This document shows, one piece after another, positions 17,463 through 27,520 of a stretch of DNA of 64,000 bases. Each line of letters opens with the position of its first letter. Position 1 is the stretch's first letter. The translations under genes were made by a program, and so were the position numbers. The notes under the pieces were generated by a model. It was not told the origin of the DNA. It was given only the letters and a program-made list of their open reading frames with translations, and searched no databases. The stretch is from Gammaproteobacteria bacterium (GTDB taxonomy: Bacteria > Pseudomonadota > Gammaproteobacteria > Eutrophobiales > Eutrophobiaceae). The stretch lies in contig SCUJ01000006.1 of assembly GCA_004297165.1 (NCBI GenBank), positions 1-64,000 of the forward strand, read 5' to 3'.

Positions 17463-18926
17463 ATGACTGGAATTTATCAAAAAATAAAAAATGCGTATGC
17501 TTTTATAGGTGTTACAGGAATATGGCATTTTCTCTTATCGGAAATCTATCGAATATTGACCACGCCATCTTTTTGGGAGCGCTTCCTGTTAAGAAAGATT
17601 CGTGGAAGACGCCTGGCCAAGTCAATACAAGGGCTGGGGGATTATACATGTGATGAAATAGTCAGCGTAGTTTTGCCAGTTAACAATGGGCGCTCGAAAG
17701 GCGTGGAGCGTCTGGTCTCGTCATTGAAGCATCAGTCGCATAAGAACATGGAATTCATTGCCGTCGATTCAGGCTCAACCGACGACACTGTCTCCTGGCT
17801 TAAGAGTGAAGGATTCAATGTAATAGAGATTGAACCGAAATCTTTTACTCACGCCTATTCCCGCAATACCGGCGCGGCCGCAGCGAAGGGAAAATACCTG
17901 CTTTTTGTGGTCGATGATGTGGTTTTCAGCGATCAGAACTGGCTGCGCTCCGCAATCTACCTTCTCGAACGCTTTGAAGCTGACAGCATGAGCAGCCATC
18001 AGTCCATAGATGACAACGCCAGTGTTTATGCGCGTTGTCTCGACGGTTATCTATCGACAGGACAGGCGGATCGTCTAACGGTGAATGTCTCGCGCAGCAG
18101 CATCGTGACAAGGTTGCTTCATGCAATATTACCGCTTCATTCCAAGTTTCGGTCAGTTGCGATCGACGACACAAACCATCTGGTGCGTCGCGAGGTCTTC
18201 GAAGGCATACGTTTCCATGCGCCCACCGTCGAGGATATTGACTTTGCGATGCGACTTGCCAAAGTAGGAGGCAGGATACTGTATACGAATTTGTTGACGG
18301 TTTTGCATTATCACGAATACACAATGGATACGCTTCACAAATACGCACGGCGTGTCTATGTAGATTCACGCGTAATGGCGAAATGGCAACGATATTCGAT
18401 ACGCATATCTTCAAGGGAGACATTTCTTGTTGCCGCATTTCATGCATTAGGGGTGTTTATTCAAGCGTTTAAAGATCTTGACAAGGAAATGTTGGCGCTG
18501 AGCGGGTTTCGCAAGAAATTCAATGAAGAAGACACAGTCAGCATCGAATATATCGATGCCATCCTTACATTGACCGAGCTCCTCGACAGCTCAACATTTA
18601 GAGCGATGAAGTATAGAAATTTCGCATGTTTCGAAGAGGCGCGCGGTATTTTTTTGCGAGTCATGGGAGGAGAGCCTCCATCGGATCTCTATCGCATCGA
18701 AGCGGTGGCGGCTTATTTTATTCGCCGACTTCGCCGAGATGTATCGGCTACGAAGGGTATGGCGTTTCAAAATAACTGGCGACTGAATGATCGTAACGAA
18801 ATTAAAACGATGATTATATTTTTATGGGTGAATCGAGTAATGAGCATTATGGCGCGGCCGGAACTTTTCAAGAGCACTGAGGTTTATTACCCTTGCGATA
18901 ATTGGGATATTGGCGCCTGGGCTTAA
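17463..18926 (+). CDS. Glycosyltransferase family 2
   Basis: A 487-aa GT-A glycosyltransferase. The GT2 domain begins at about residue 68 (SVVLPVNN), with VDSGSTDDT for nucleotide binding and the VVDDVVF metal motif near residue 150, resembling rhamnosyltransferase-type GT2. About 200 C-terminal residues are of unknown fold. GAGGGGA precedes the ATG at good spacing. It probably adds the CDP-derived sugar made by the upstream genes. Donor and acceptor are not deducible. Confidence 0.85.
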   Translation: MTGIYQKIKNAYAFIGVTGIWHFLLSEIYRILTTPSFWERFLLRKIRGRRLAKSIQGLGDYTCDEIVSVVLPVNNGRSKGVERLVSSLKHQSHKNMEFIAVDSGSTDDTVSWLKSEGFNVIEIEPKSFTHAYSRNTGAAAAKGKYLLFVVDDVVFSDQNWLRSAIYLLERFEADSMSSHQSIDDNASVYARCLDGYLSTGQADRLTVNVSRSSIVTRLLHAILPLHSKFRSVAIDDTNHLVRREVFEGIRFHAPTVEDIDFAMRLAKVGGRILYTNLLTVLHYHEYTMDTLHKYARRVYVDSRVMAKWQRYSIRISSRETFLVAAFHALGVFIQAFKDLDKEMLALSGFRKKFNEEDTVSIEYIDAILTLTELLDSSTFRAMKYRNFACFEEARGIFLRVMGGEPPSDLYRIEAVAAYFIRRLRRDVSATKGMAFQNNWRLNDRNEIKTMIIFLWVNRVMSIMARPELFKSTEVYYPCDNWDIGAWA

Positions 18927-19002
18927 CCCTCCACGACATCTGATTTAAATGGATTAACCGGCGTATGGCAACTACAAGAAGCTGAAGGATTAGGGGGAAG
19001 AG

Positions 19003-20241
19003 TTGGGAAAGTCATCAATGTCGAATGGCGCGATGGTAGGAAAAGAAAATTACTACCTGGGTAGGATGGAAGGCATAACCGATAGCGCACGCTGTTTTTC
19101 GGTCAGTACCGGAGTGACTGATCTATTGATCGTTGCACTCATGCCAAGCCAGGTTCAATCATATACGGGTCTCCAGTTTGTACATTTAGATAGTGAGAAT
19201 TTTACGTATATTAACTTTGATCATGCCAGCAACATAAATATCTGCGTGATTGACAGAGGGATCTTTCCGGATGGGGCGATTGAGGTGCGGCTTGCTGGCA
19301 GCTTGCAGGGAAGCGAAGAGATAAAAAGTGTTGGCGTTGTACGCGAAAATGCTCGCGACGGAGCAAGCATGACCGCTGCGCTTTTTATGTTAAAAACAAT
19401 AATCGACCTTGAACAATCGAAAACAAGAGACCTTATTGCCGCGCTGAAAAAGGAGATTGGCCGCGATTCAGCATATCAAGCGCCGAATCGTGCAGGCATT
19501 TTATTGGATGGTCACGTGCCCGTGCCTGCGCTCACGAATATCGCTCGCATAGCCGGTGGATTTGTATCAGATTTCAGGCACAATCAATCGTCATTAATAG
19601 AGACATTTCGGAATGAAGGCGCGGACCACGTACGGTGCATAAATAAGATAACGCAAACTTACACGGGCAAGGGTCTGGACTCAATCGGCAGTATTCTGGA
19701 TTGGGGGTGCGGGTGCGGTAGGATGGCGAGACATCTTCCAATCGAAGCCAGGGACAAATTCGTCGGCGTTTATATTGATCCCATCAACATTCGGTGGTGC
19801 CGCGAAAATCTACCATTTGGCAGTTATATTTTGATCGATATTAACCCGCCCACACCGTTCGATGCAGGTACATTTGACCTGATATATTCGCACAGTGTGC
19901 TCACGCATTTGAATGAGAATAATCAGGACAAGTGGCTGCGTGAAATTGCGCGTATTTGCCGTGGCATAGCGATTCTCAGCGTGCATTCGCATTATTCCGA
20001 GAGCATGAATTCCTGGTTTGAAGATATTGACATGTTGACTCGATTCCTCGATCGGGGATTTGTTTGCACAGAAAAAGCCAATAAGGATCTGGAGGAGGAA
20101 TTCGGCGACTACTATACCGATTCCGCATATACTCATGGGCACATACGCACTCACTGGAGCAAGTATCTCGAAGTGATGGATATCATCCCGGCAGGGTTTG
20201 GGGGTCTGCACGATGCGGTGGTGTGCAGACCGGTGCATTGA
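19003..20241 (+). CDS. Class I SAM-dependent methyltransferase with unknown N-terminal domain
   Basis: A protein of about 412 aa. The C-terminal half is a methyltransferase: DWGCGCGRMARHL (residues about 233-245) binds SAM, followed by GVYIDP and the FDLIYSHSVLTHL motif. The first 220 residues are not recognised. The start is uncertain: TTG 19003 has GGGGGA just upstream, and ATG 19018 would remove five residues. It lies between a GT2 and a sulfotransferase gene, so glycan methylation is likely. Confidence 0.8.
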   Translation: MGKSSMSNGAMVGKENYYLGRMEGITDSARCFSVSTGVTDLLIVALMPSQVQSYTGLQFVHLDSENFTYINFDHASNINICVIDRGIFPDGAIEVRLAGSLQGSEEIKSVGVVRENARDGASMTAALFMLKTIIDLEQSKTRDLIAALKKEIGRDSAYQAPNRAGILLDGHVPVPALTNIARIAGGFVSDFRHNQSSLIETFRNEGADHVRCINKITQTYTGKGLDSIGSILDWGCGCGRMARHLPIEARDKFVGVYIDPINIRWCRENLPFGSYILIDINPPTPFDAGTFDLIYSHSVLTHLNENNQDKWLREIARICRGIAILSVHSHYSESMNSWFEDIDMLTRFLDRGFVCTEKANKDLEEEFGDYYTDSAYTHGHIRTHWSKYLEVMDIIPAGFGGLHDAVVCRPVH

Positions 20242-20349
20242 TAGATCGAACAAAACAGCCGAATCCATGGACGGGTCAATAATAGAGTCGGACCAGCATT
20301 TCTTATTCAAGGTGCTTGCAAAGTAAAAATACCCGTCAGGAGCGTGTAA

Positions 20350-21699
20350 ATGGCATTTATTCCGTTACGTATACTTAAGACAAGATTGTTAACTAATCAG
20401 GTAATCGCGGCTGGTGATTTTAAACTGGACTTGCGCCTCATGCAGCCGGCGTTCGAGCCTTTCCTGTTCATGAGTGCGGTCTTGCCGAATTCTTCAAATC
20501 TGATCTGCAGTCTACAGTTCAGGTCGGACGATTTGGCTGACTATCATTACTGTAACTTTGTTTTTATTCAATCGTTGCCGGAGAGTGCATGCGTACAAAT
20601 AGTCGCCGTGGCAGATTTGCCGCTTTCGGCGCATGCAGGTTGGAATTTGATAATGATCACACAGACTGGGAAGGAGAAGAACCTCGGCCGCCTCTACAGA
20701 GATGCGTACGGGGTGTGGAACCTGGAATCCATACGGGTCAAATTACCGGACCAAAAGCAAGGACCGATACAACTGGTTTTCATCGGCGGCGCGCCAAAAT
20801 CCGGGACGACATGGGTCGAGAAAATTGCCAATCAACATCCGGATATGCTGGCGACCGGGGAAAATAATTTATTTGCCTGGCCAAGTCCGGACGGACTTGC
20901 CGCATTGATGGAATCAGCGCCCCCACCGTATTATTCGTTTGCCGTGCAGCAAAATACACCATTTCGAACTCAAGCCGCGATGTGCTACGCGGGCAGGGCG
21001 GAGAGAGTCCTGCGGCAGATCGCCATGATTGCGGATGTGTGCGTGATTGCCGACAAATCTCCAGCGTATTGCTCTTCACTGCCCGAAATATTTCTCACAC
21101 TTCCAGACAGTAAATATATCCATTGTGTTCGTCACCCACTGGACGTGGCGGTCTCCCGGTTTTTTCACGAACGCAATTTGCTCATTGATAGGCCAGAGTT
21201 GTCGCTCCTTCCGCAAGATAGGCGCCTGCGCGATTACGTCCGTCAATTCGAGAATTCGAAGGCGAAGCCCGGCGATATGTTTAAAAATATTGAAATACTC
21301 GACTTGATGATTGATTCTGCGCTGGAGGGGTGCGGCGCATTTTCCATGGCCCAGAAATGCCATAATATTTATATCATCAAGTACGAGGACCTGCTCAATA
21401 ATTATGGCGCGACCGTTCGATCGTTGTTCCAGTTTTGCGGGCTGGAAGTGGACGATAATCTTTTGGAAATAATTAACCAGCACACACATTTTGCGGCGCT
21501 CAGCGGGGGGCGTGATGCGGGCGATGATGACCCGACGCATTTTTTCCGGAAAGGCATAGCGGGCGATCACAAGAATTACATGACGAAGTCACAAATCGAA
21601 TACGCGAGGCGCCGCACCCTGCTTCGCTGTGAATGGTATCGTACCTACTTCGAGGCAAAAAGAAGAAAGACGCCTCGAAAAGCAGCCGCGCAAGAATGA
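20350..21699 (+). CDS. PAPS-dependent sulfotransferase
   Basis: A 449-aa cytosolic-type sulfotransferase. The 5'-phosphosulfate loop is PKSGTTW at about residues 149-155. The 3'-phosphate motif is CVRHPLDVAVSRFFHE at about 259-274. IIKYEDLL and the late FRKGIAGDHKN stretch match the GXXGDWKN region of sulfotransferases. About 140 N-terminal residues precede the domain and are unrecognised. CAGGAG gives a good ribosome-binding site. It predicts a sulfated surface glycan. PAPS-synthesis genes are not in the window. Confidence 0.88.
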   Translation: MAFIPLRILKTRLLTNQVIAAGDFKLDLRLMQPAFEPFLFMSAVLPNSSNLICSLQFRSDDLADYHYCNFVFIQSLPESACVQIVAVADLPLSAHAGWNLIMITQTGKEKNLGRLYRDAYGVWNLESIRVKLPDQKQGPIQLVFIGGAPKSGTTWVEKIANQHPDMLATGENNLFAWPSPDGLAALMESAPPPYYSFAVQQNTPFRTQAAMCYAGRAERVLRQIAMIADVCVIADKSPAYCSSLPEIFLTLPDSKYIHCVRHPLDVAVSRFFHERNLLIDRPELSLLPQDRRLRDYVRQFENSKAKPGDMFKNIEILDLMIDSALEGCGAFSMAQKCHNIYIIKYEDLLNNYGATVRSLFQFCGLEVDDNLLEIINQHTHFAALSGGRDAGDDDPTHFFRKGIAGDHKNYMTKSQIEYARRRTLLRCEWYRTYFEAKRRKTPRKAAAQE

Positions 21700-21775
21700 T
21701 TGGGAGTGTACGGTACACAAGCATAGACGAAATTCGCGTGAACAACGATATCGTGCATTTCGGCGCAAGGCCGTG

Positions 21776-22597
21776 ATGAAATACCTTGACGATGTGACTC
21801 TTTGTGCCGTGGACAGCCGGGCGCCACATTTGGCTGTTCGTGCCATGCGGAACTGCATGGCCGGCATGGAGTTCGGCGACAGGTTACTTATCACATCAAA
21901 TTGTTCGCCGGGGAAGTTCACCGAAGACTACCGTGTTATTAAAATACCGGTATTCGATTCTTCGCAGCAGTATTCCCACTTCATTCTGTCCGAGCTCGGA
22001 TCATATTTTCATACTTCGCACGTACTAATTGTGCAATGGGATGGGTTTGTGCTTCACCCCGATGCGTGGGACGACGAATTTCTGGAATACGACTATATCG
22101 GCGCGCCATGGCCTCACCATCCAATAGAGCAGGCTGTAGGCAACGGCGGCTTTTCGCTGCGTTCTCGAAGATTGTTCGAGGCAATGCAGGATATCAATTT
22201 CGTACCATCGCATCCTGAGGATCTATGTATATGCCACCATAACCGAACCATGCTGGAGAACCGGTTTGGAATACGGTTTGCGCCACTGGATCTTGCTGAA
22301 AGATTTTCGTATGAGCGAGCCCGACCAAGAGAAAGAACATTCGGGTTTCACGGGTTTTTCAACTTCCCGGATTTCATGCCGACCGAGGACTTGAACGATT
22401 ACTTATCTGAAATGACTGATGACATGCTTTGCAACCGGGATACCAGGGATCTGATCGCCAGGTTGGCGCGGACGAAGGCGAGGGAGTGCAAACTCCTGGC
22501 AAGAAGGATGCTGATCAGGCATTTGGAATCCTGCCGGTGGAATCTAAAATCCGTGGGGCTTACTATTAAAACCATCGCCAGATCGTTTGTAAAATAA
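21776..22597 (+). CDS. DUF5672 family protein (putative glycosyltransferase-like)
   Basis: A 273-aa protein matching the DUF5672 pattern: VQWDGFVLHP, YDYIGAPWPHH and VGNGGFSLRS, the last two typical of a GT-A-like sugar-nucleotide site. The family occurs in capsule and O-antigen clusters and has no firmly known reaction that I can cite. ATG 21776 is preferred over upstream in-frame starts because the domain begins there (MKYLDDVTLCAVD) and AAGG lies 5 bases before it. Confidence 0.78.
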   Translation: MKYLDDVTLCAVDSRAPHLAVRAMRNCMAGMEFGDRLLITSNCSPGKFTEDYRVIKIPVFDSSQQYSHFILSELGSYFHTSHVLIVQWDGFVLHPDAWDDEFLEYDYIGAPWPHHPIEQAVGNGGFSLRSRRLFEAMQDINFVPSHPEDLCICHHNRTMLENRFGIRFAPLDLAERFSYERARPRERTFGFHGFFNFPDFMPTEDLNDYLSEMTDDMLCNRDTRDLIARLARTKARECKLLARRMLIRHLESCRWNLKSVGLTIKTIARSFVK

Positions 22598-22753
22598 GTT
22601 TTTGATAATCAGACATCGGACGTCTATTCCCGGTCGGCGCCACTTCAAATCTTCCAGGAAGGCGCTCATACTATCGCGTCGATTCAAAGTTACCCTATAA
22701 CATTGCCGAAACCATCAATAACTGGGAAACAGGCTAAATCCAGGCATTTCACG

Positions 22754-23638
22754 ATGATGAACAGAAAAGGCATTATCCTTGCCGGAGGGGCAGGGACCCG
22801 TTTATATCCGGCCACGCTGGCCGTGTCCAAACAGTTGCTGCCCATCTTTGACAAGCCGATGATCTATTATCCCCTTTCTACACTGATGCTGGCGGGGATC
22901 CGGGAGATCATGGTCATCTCCACGCCCCAGGCAACGCCCGGTTATCGACAATTGTTGGGCGATGGCAGTCAATGGGGTCTGCACCTGAGTTATGTCATTC
23001 AACCCAGTCCGGATGGCCTAGCGCAGGCATTCTTACTCGGCGAGCGGTTCATAGATGGGGCGCCTTGCACGCTGATATTGGGCGACAATATATTTTATGG
23101 GCATGATTTCCTCCGTTTGCTGCAAAGCGCCGGGCGGCAGGAGCGGGGCGCCACAGTGTTCGCCTATCATGTGAAGGACCCGGAACGTTACGGCGTGGTG
23201 GCCTTCGATGCCGCTGGCAGGGCAACCAGCCTGGAGGAAAAACCGCCATCGCCGAAATCGAGTTACGCCGTGACCGGGCTTTATTTTTATGATGAACGGG
23301 TGGTGGAGTTCGCCAAAAGCATCAGACCTTCGGCCCGAGGTGAACTGGAGATCACCGACGTCAACCGGTGTTATCTGGATCAGGGGGATCTCAAGGTTGA
23401 AATCATGGGCCGCGGTTACGCCTGGCTGGATACGGGAACCCATGAATCGATGCTTGAAGCCAGTCACTTCATTGAAACCATGGAACGGCGGCAGGGGTTG
23501 AAAATTTCGGTGCCGGAGGAAATCGCCTGGCGCAACGGCTGGATCGATTCAGCCCAACTGGAACATCTCGGTCAGGAACTATCGAAAAACGATTATGGGC
23601 AGTATTTACTCAGCTTGTTTAGGGAAAAGGTTTTTTAA
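22754..23638 (+). CDS. rmlA: Glucose-1-phosphate thymidylyltransferase
   Basis: A 294-aa enzyme making dTDP-glucose from dTTP and glucose 1-phosphate. [46 protein letters not shown] and [11 protein letters not shown] are all diagnostic. The N-terminus MMNRKGIIL matches RmlA length and alignment; in-frame starts up to TTG 22703 would add residues with no family counterpart. It is the last plus-strand gene of the glycan locus and converges on the RTX genes with 65 bases between stops. Its product would feed rmlC and the RmlD-like gene once an RmlB acts. Confidence 0.95.
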   Translation: MMNRKGIILAGGAGTRLYPATLAVSKQLLPIFDKPMIYYPLSTLMLAGIREIMVISTPQATPGYRQLLGDGSQWGLHLSYVIQPSPDGLAQAFLLGERFIDGAPCTLILGDNIFYGHDFLRLLQSAGRQERGATVFAYHVKDPERYGVVAFDAAGRATSLEEKPPSPKSSYAVTGLYFYDERVVEFAKSIRPSARGELEITDVNRCYLDQGDLKVEIMGRGYAWLDTGTHESMLEASHFIETMERRQGLKISVPEEIAWRNGWIDSAQLEHLGQELSKNDYGQYLLSLFREKVF

Positions 23639-23703
23639 CCAACATTCCACGTGCGAGTTAAATTAGCGATTCCACACAGTACGATGTTTGCGCTTTCTTT
23701 ACG

Positions 23704-26700
23704 TCAGCTCACCACAAAATCACTGGCAGTGATGGCGGGGTGATCCGTCAGGGTGGCGAACTGCACGGGGCTGGAACCGGCATTCGAGCCATCGGCGTCA
23801 TAGTAGAGGCTGCCCGCGGAGGTGTTGTAGATCAGAAAATCGTTGGCATCGAGGGCTGAGGCCACCCCCGGCCCGCTCAGGAGCGAACCGGGATCCGGCA
23901 CGCCGGCGGTCAGCGAGGTGAAGATCGCATCATCCAGCACCAGCTTGTCCGTGCCTGCCGCAAAGTCGGCGAGGGTATCGAGGTTGGTCGCCGCATGGGG
24001 CGCCGTGTCGAAGACAAAGCGGTCCGCCCCGCCGCTGCCGGTCAGGGTGTCGTTGCCCAGCCCGCCCGTGAGGGTGTAGTTGCGCAGGGTGCCGTGGAGG
24101 ACGTTGTTGCCCGCGCCGCCCACCAGCAGGTCGCCGCTCTCCAGGCCATCCAGGCTCTGCCAGTTCTGGTCGCCCACCGCGGCCACCCCCTGGGTGGTGG
24201 CGCCGTTGGCGCCCTTCCAGATGAGGTTGTCGCCCGTGGCGCCATTGCGCCAGAGGATGTCGCTCCGGCCGTCGCCGTCGTAGTCGCCCGTGCCCACCAC
24301 CTGCCAGTTGAGATCGCCCACCGTGGCCACCGCCTGAGTGGTGGTGCTATTGCCGCTCTTCCAGAGGGTGTTCTCGCCCGTGGTGATATTGCGCCAGAGG
24401 ATGTCGCTGTTGCCGTCGCCGTTAAAATCGCCGGTCCCGGCCACGGTCCAGTTGAGATTACTCACCCCGGTCACCGCCTGGGGGGTGGCGCCGTTGGCGC
24501 CCTTCCAGATCACGTTGTCGCCCGTCAAACCGTTGCGCCAGAGGATGTCGCCCTTGCCATCGCCATCGAAATCGCCGACCCCGGCCACCTGCCAGTTGAG
24601 ATCGGCCACCGTGGTCACGCCCTGCGGCGTGACGTTGTTGGCGCTCTTCCAGATCACGTTATCGCCCGAGGCCCGGTTGCGCCAGAGGATATCGCCCCTG
24701 CCATCGCCGTCGAAATCGCCGATCCCGACGATCTGCCAATTCTGCTCGCCCACCCCGAAGACGGACTGCGGCATGGCGCTGTTGGCATTCTTCCAGATCA
24801 CGCTCTCGCCCGTTGCCAGGTTACGCCAGAGGAGGTCGCTGCGGCCGTCGCCGTCGAAGTCGCCGACCCCGGCCACCGTCCAGCTCTGATCTCCCGTCGA
24901 GGATACCGACTGTGTCGTGGCGCCGTTGGCGCTCTTCCAGAGGACGTTCTCGCCCGTCGCGCTGTTGCGCCAGAGGATGTCGCTCTTGCCGTCGCCATTG
25001 AAGTCGCCGGCCGTGACCTGCTGAGGCCTGATGTTCGTTTGGACAGGCTTCAACCAGCCCAAGCCTTCAACTCCGATGGTCGTATTCGGGGGCCTGCCTA
25101 CGGTAACGTTGTTAGAAGAACTGGCGCCCAGCCAGAGGATTGCGTCCCCGCCGCTGTCCCACATTAGGTCGCTCTTGCCATCCCCATCGTAGTCACTGGC
25201 GCCTGCAAGCCACCAATCTCTGCCGAATTCGTTGATTACCGAAGACACCGCCTGGGTGGTGGCGTCATTACCGCTCCGCCAAATGATGTTCGCCCCCGTG
25301 GCGCCGTTGCGCCAGAAGATGTCGCTCTTGCCATCCCGGTCGAAATCGCCTATCCCGGCGACGTTCCAGTTGAGATCGCCGACGCCTGACGTCGCCTGGG
25401 TGGTGGCGCTGTTGCCGCTCTTCCAGATAACATTTTCGCCCGTGGTCCCGTTACGCCACAGGATATCGCTCTTGTAGTCGCCATCGAAATCGCCTATCCC
25501 GGCGACGTTCCAGTTCAGGTCGCCCGCAGTGGCCACCGCCTGGGTCGTGGCGCCGTTGCCGCTCTTCCAGATTGTATTCGCGCCGGTAGCCCGGTTGCGC
25601 CAGAGGATGTCGGCCCGGCCGTCGCCGTCGAAGTCGCCCGCGCCCGCCACCTGCCAATCGAGGTCGCTCACCGCGCCTACTGCCTGGGTGGTGGCGCCGT
25701 TGGCGCTCTTCCAGATGACGTTATCCCCCGTCACCCGGTTGCGCCAGAAGAGGTCGCTCCGACCATCCCCGTCAAAGTCCCCTGTCGCCGCTATCCGCCA
25801 GAGGGGGTGATCCCCCACCGAGGACACCGCCATTGGCGTGGCGAAGCTGGCGCCCTTCCAGATGGTGTTCTCACCCGTCGAGATGTTGCTCATCAGGATG
25901 TCACCCCGGCCGTCGCCGTCGAAATCGTTGGCCCGCAGTAGCTGGGGATTGGCGTTGGTCTGGGCCGGGATCCGCCAGTCCAGGTCGCTGACCGTGGCCA
26001 CTCCCGCCGGCGTGCCGGCGTTGGCGCTCTTCCAGATGATATCGGCGCCCGAGGCCCGGTTGCGCCAGAGGATGTCGCCCTTGCCGTCGCCGTCGTAATC
26101 GCCCGTGCCCGCCGCCTGCCAGTTGAGGTCGCCCACCGTGGTCACGCCCTGCGGGGTGGCGTTGTTGGCGCTCTTCCAGACGGTATTTTCGCCCGTGGCA
26201 AGGTTGCGCCAGAGGATGTCGCCCTTGCCGTCGCCATCGAAATCGCCAATGCCGGCCACGGTCCAGTTGATATCGCCCGCCGTGGCCACCGTCTGATTGG
26301 TCGCGCTGTTGGCGCTCTTCCAGATGGTGTTCTCGCCCGTCACCCGGTTGCGCCACAGGATATCGCCCTTGCCGTCGCCGTCGAAGTCGCCGACGCCGGC
26401 GACTCTCCAGTTGATATCGCCCGCCGTGGCCACCGCCTGCGGGGTCGCGCTGTTGGCGCTCCTCCAGATTGTATTTTCGCCCGACACCCGGTTGCGCCAG
26501 AGGAGGTCGCTCTTGCCGTCGCCGTCGAAGTCGCCGATCCCGGCCACGGTCCAGTTGAAGTCGCCCACCGTCGCCACCACCTGCGACACGGCGCCGTTGC
26601 CGCCCGGCCAGATGAGATTCGCGCCCGTCGCGCCGTTGCGCCACAGGATGTCGCACTTGCCATCGCCGTCGAAATCGCCAGAGCCCGCCACCTGCCAGTT

Positions 26701-27498
26701 GTGGTCGGTCACCGTGGTCATGGCCTGCGTCGTGGCGCTGTTGGCGCTCTTCCAGATGACATCGTCGCCCGTCGCGCGGTTGCGCCAGAGGATATCGCTC
26801 TTGCCGTCGCCGTCGAAGTCGTAGGGCGTGAACGCAAGGAGTTTCAGCCCATCACTGAATTGCAGCTGTTCGATAATGCTGAGGGTGTCGGCGCCGTCGT
26901 CGTTACCGTCGTTCACGTTGATGTCGGTGACGGTGTAGCCGCCCGCTGTGCGGGTGATGTTGTAGCCGGATCTGGCGCCGGAGTACACCGCCGTGTCCTC
27001 ACCCGCGCCACCATTCAGGGTGTCATTACCGGCGCCTCCCTTTATCACGTCGTTGCCTGCCAGACCCGATAACCTGTCATTACCTCCGCCACCCTGAAGA
27101 TCATCGTTCCCCATATCGCCGCTAAAAGTATCATCACCATTGCTGCCTATGAATCGGCCACCTTCAAAGATGATCTGGCTCTCAATCTGCGCCAGCACCG
27201 CATCCTCATTGGTTATCAACTGGGAAACTGGGATATTCGGCAAACCGGTGACCAGGAATATAAGCGCGTTATTCAGGTCAAATGCGCCAAACCCGGTGAT
27301 GAGGCTGGCTTCCAAGGTCGTCAAATTGGTTAAGTTGAAACTTCCAAAAAGCCGGAGTATCGCGTTGGTCGTCGTGGATAAGCTTATTTGCGTCGGGCTG
27401 CTGGCGATGATATCGAGCGGTTCGCCGATGGAAGCCAGCAATTCCGAAATATCGTCGTCACTGTCATCAACCGGCATGCCAACCTGTAAAGTGATCAT
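23704..27498 (-). CDS. RTX/FG-GAP repeat secreted protein A (1264 aa, three hexads)
   Basis: A predicted type I secretion substrate with no N-terminal signal peptide. Residues 1-110 are unique. RTX nonapeptides (GGxGxD) lie at about 113-165. From 227 there are 18 repeats of about 48 residues starting DxDGDGxxDxxWRN, in three groups of six (227-524, 525-831, 832-1114), separated by linkers containing QTN. A short RTX block and a C-terminal secretion region ending ASDFVVS follow. Each repeat has an EF-hand-like Ca-binding loop of the FG-GAP/VCBS type. AGGAG precedes the ATG by 10 bases and lies in a small hairpin. It is likely exported by the adjacent T1SS and surface-bound; function unknown. 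Confidence 0.87.
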   Translation of the reverse strand: MITLQVGMPVDDSDDDISELLASIGEPLDIIASSPTQISLSTTTNAILRLFGSFNLTNLTTLEASLITGFGAFDLNNALIFLVTGLPNIPVSQLITNEDAVLAQIESQIIFEGGRFIGSNGDDTFSGDMGNDDLQGGGGNDRLSGLAGNDVIKGGAGNDTLNGGAGEDTAVYSGARSGYNITRTAGGYTVTDINVNDGNDDGADTLSIIEQLQFSDGLKLLAFTPYDFDGDGKSDILWRNRATGDDVIWKSANSATTQAMTTVTDHNWQVAGSGDFDGDGKCDILWRNGATGANLIWPGGNGAVSQVVATVGDFNWTVAGIGDFDGDGKSDLLWRNRVSGENTIWRSANSATPQAVATAGDINWRVAGVGDFDGDGKGDILWRNRVTGENTIWKSANSATNQTVATAGDINWTVAGIGDFDGDGKGDILWRNLATGENTVWKSANNATPQGVTTVGDLNWQAAGTGDYDGDGKGDILWRNRASGADIIWKSANAGTPAGVATVSDLDWRIPAQTNANPQLLRANDFDGDGRGDILMSNISTGENTIWKGASFATPMAVSSVGDHPLWRIAATGDFDGDGRSDLFWRNRVTGDNVIWKSANGATTQAVGAVSDLDWQVAGAGDFDGDGRADILWRNRATGANTIWKSGNGATTQAVATAGDLNWNVAGIGDFDGDYKSDILWRNGTTGENVIWKSGNSATTQATSGVGDLNWNVAGIGDFDRDGKSDIFWRNGATGANIIWRSGNDATTQAVSSVINEFGRDWWLAGASDYDGDGKSDLMWDSGGDAILWLGASSSNNVTVGRPPNTTIGVEGLGWLKPVQTNIRPQQVTAGDFNGDGKSDILWRNSATGENVLWKSANGATTQSVSSTGDQSWTVAGVGDFDGDGRSDLLWRNLATGESVIWKNANSAMPQSVFGVGEQNWQIVGIGDFDGDGRGDILWRNRASGDNVIWKSANNVTPQGVTTVADLNWQVAGVGDFDGDGKGDILWRNGLTGDNVIWKGANGATPQAVTGVSNLNWTVAGTGDFNGDGNSDILWRNITTGENTLWKSGNSTTTQAVATVGDLNWQVVGTGDYDGDGRSDILWRNGATGDNLIWKGANGATTQGVAAVGDQNWQSLDGLESGDLLVGGAGNNVLHGTLRNYTLTGGLGNDTLTGSGGADRFVFDTAPHAATNLDTLADFAAGTDKLVLDDAIFTSLTAGVPDPGSLLSGPGVASALDANDFLIYNTSAGSLYYDADGSNAGSSPVQFATLTDHPAITASDFVVS
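24157..26820 (-). repeat. 18 x ~144-bp WRN repeat array (3 hexads) in protein A
   Basis: In-frame direct repeats with a period of 48 codons; hexads fall at 26820-25927, 25926-25006 and 25005-24157. The sixth repeat of each group usually starts DYDGDG and is longer because of the linker. Repeats 11 and 12 are the most diverged. Confidence 0.85.
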
Positions 27499-27504
27499 CT
27501 GTAA

Positions 27505-27520
27505 ATGACTCCTAAGTCAT
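27505..27520. promoter_or_regulatory. Small hairpin overlapping the RBS of RTX protein A
   Basis: Perfect 6-bp inverted repeat ATGACT/AGTCAT with a 4-base loop. On the minus-strand mRNA the AGGAG ribosome-binding site falls in the loop and 3' arm, so it could limit initiation. The hairpin is weak and may be chance. Confidence 0.3.

Noticed and set aside
17450-17653. 67-codon frame starting with ATGA overlap at the end of the SDR gene
   Set aside because: It overlaps the GT2 start in another frame and has no conserved features; the GT2 has the better ribosome-binding site.
20267-20326. 19-codon frame before the sulfotransferase gene
   Set aside because: No ribosome-binding site precedes it and it ends more than 20 bases before the gene.
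23619-23660. GGTTTTTTAACC near the rmlA stop as an intrinsic terminator
   Set aside because: The stem is only 4 bp and the T-run is in the loop, not after the stem.
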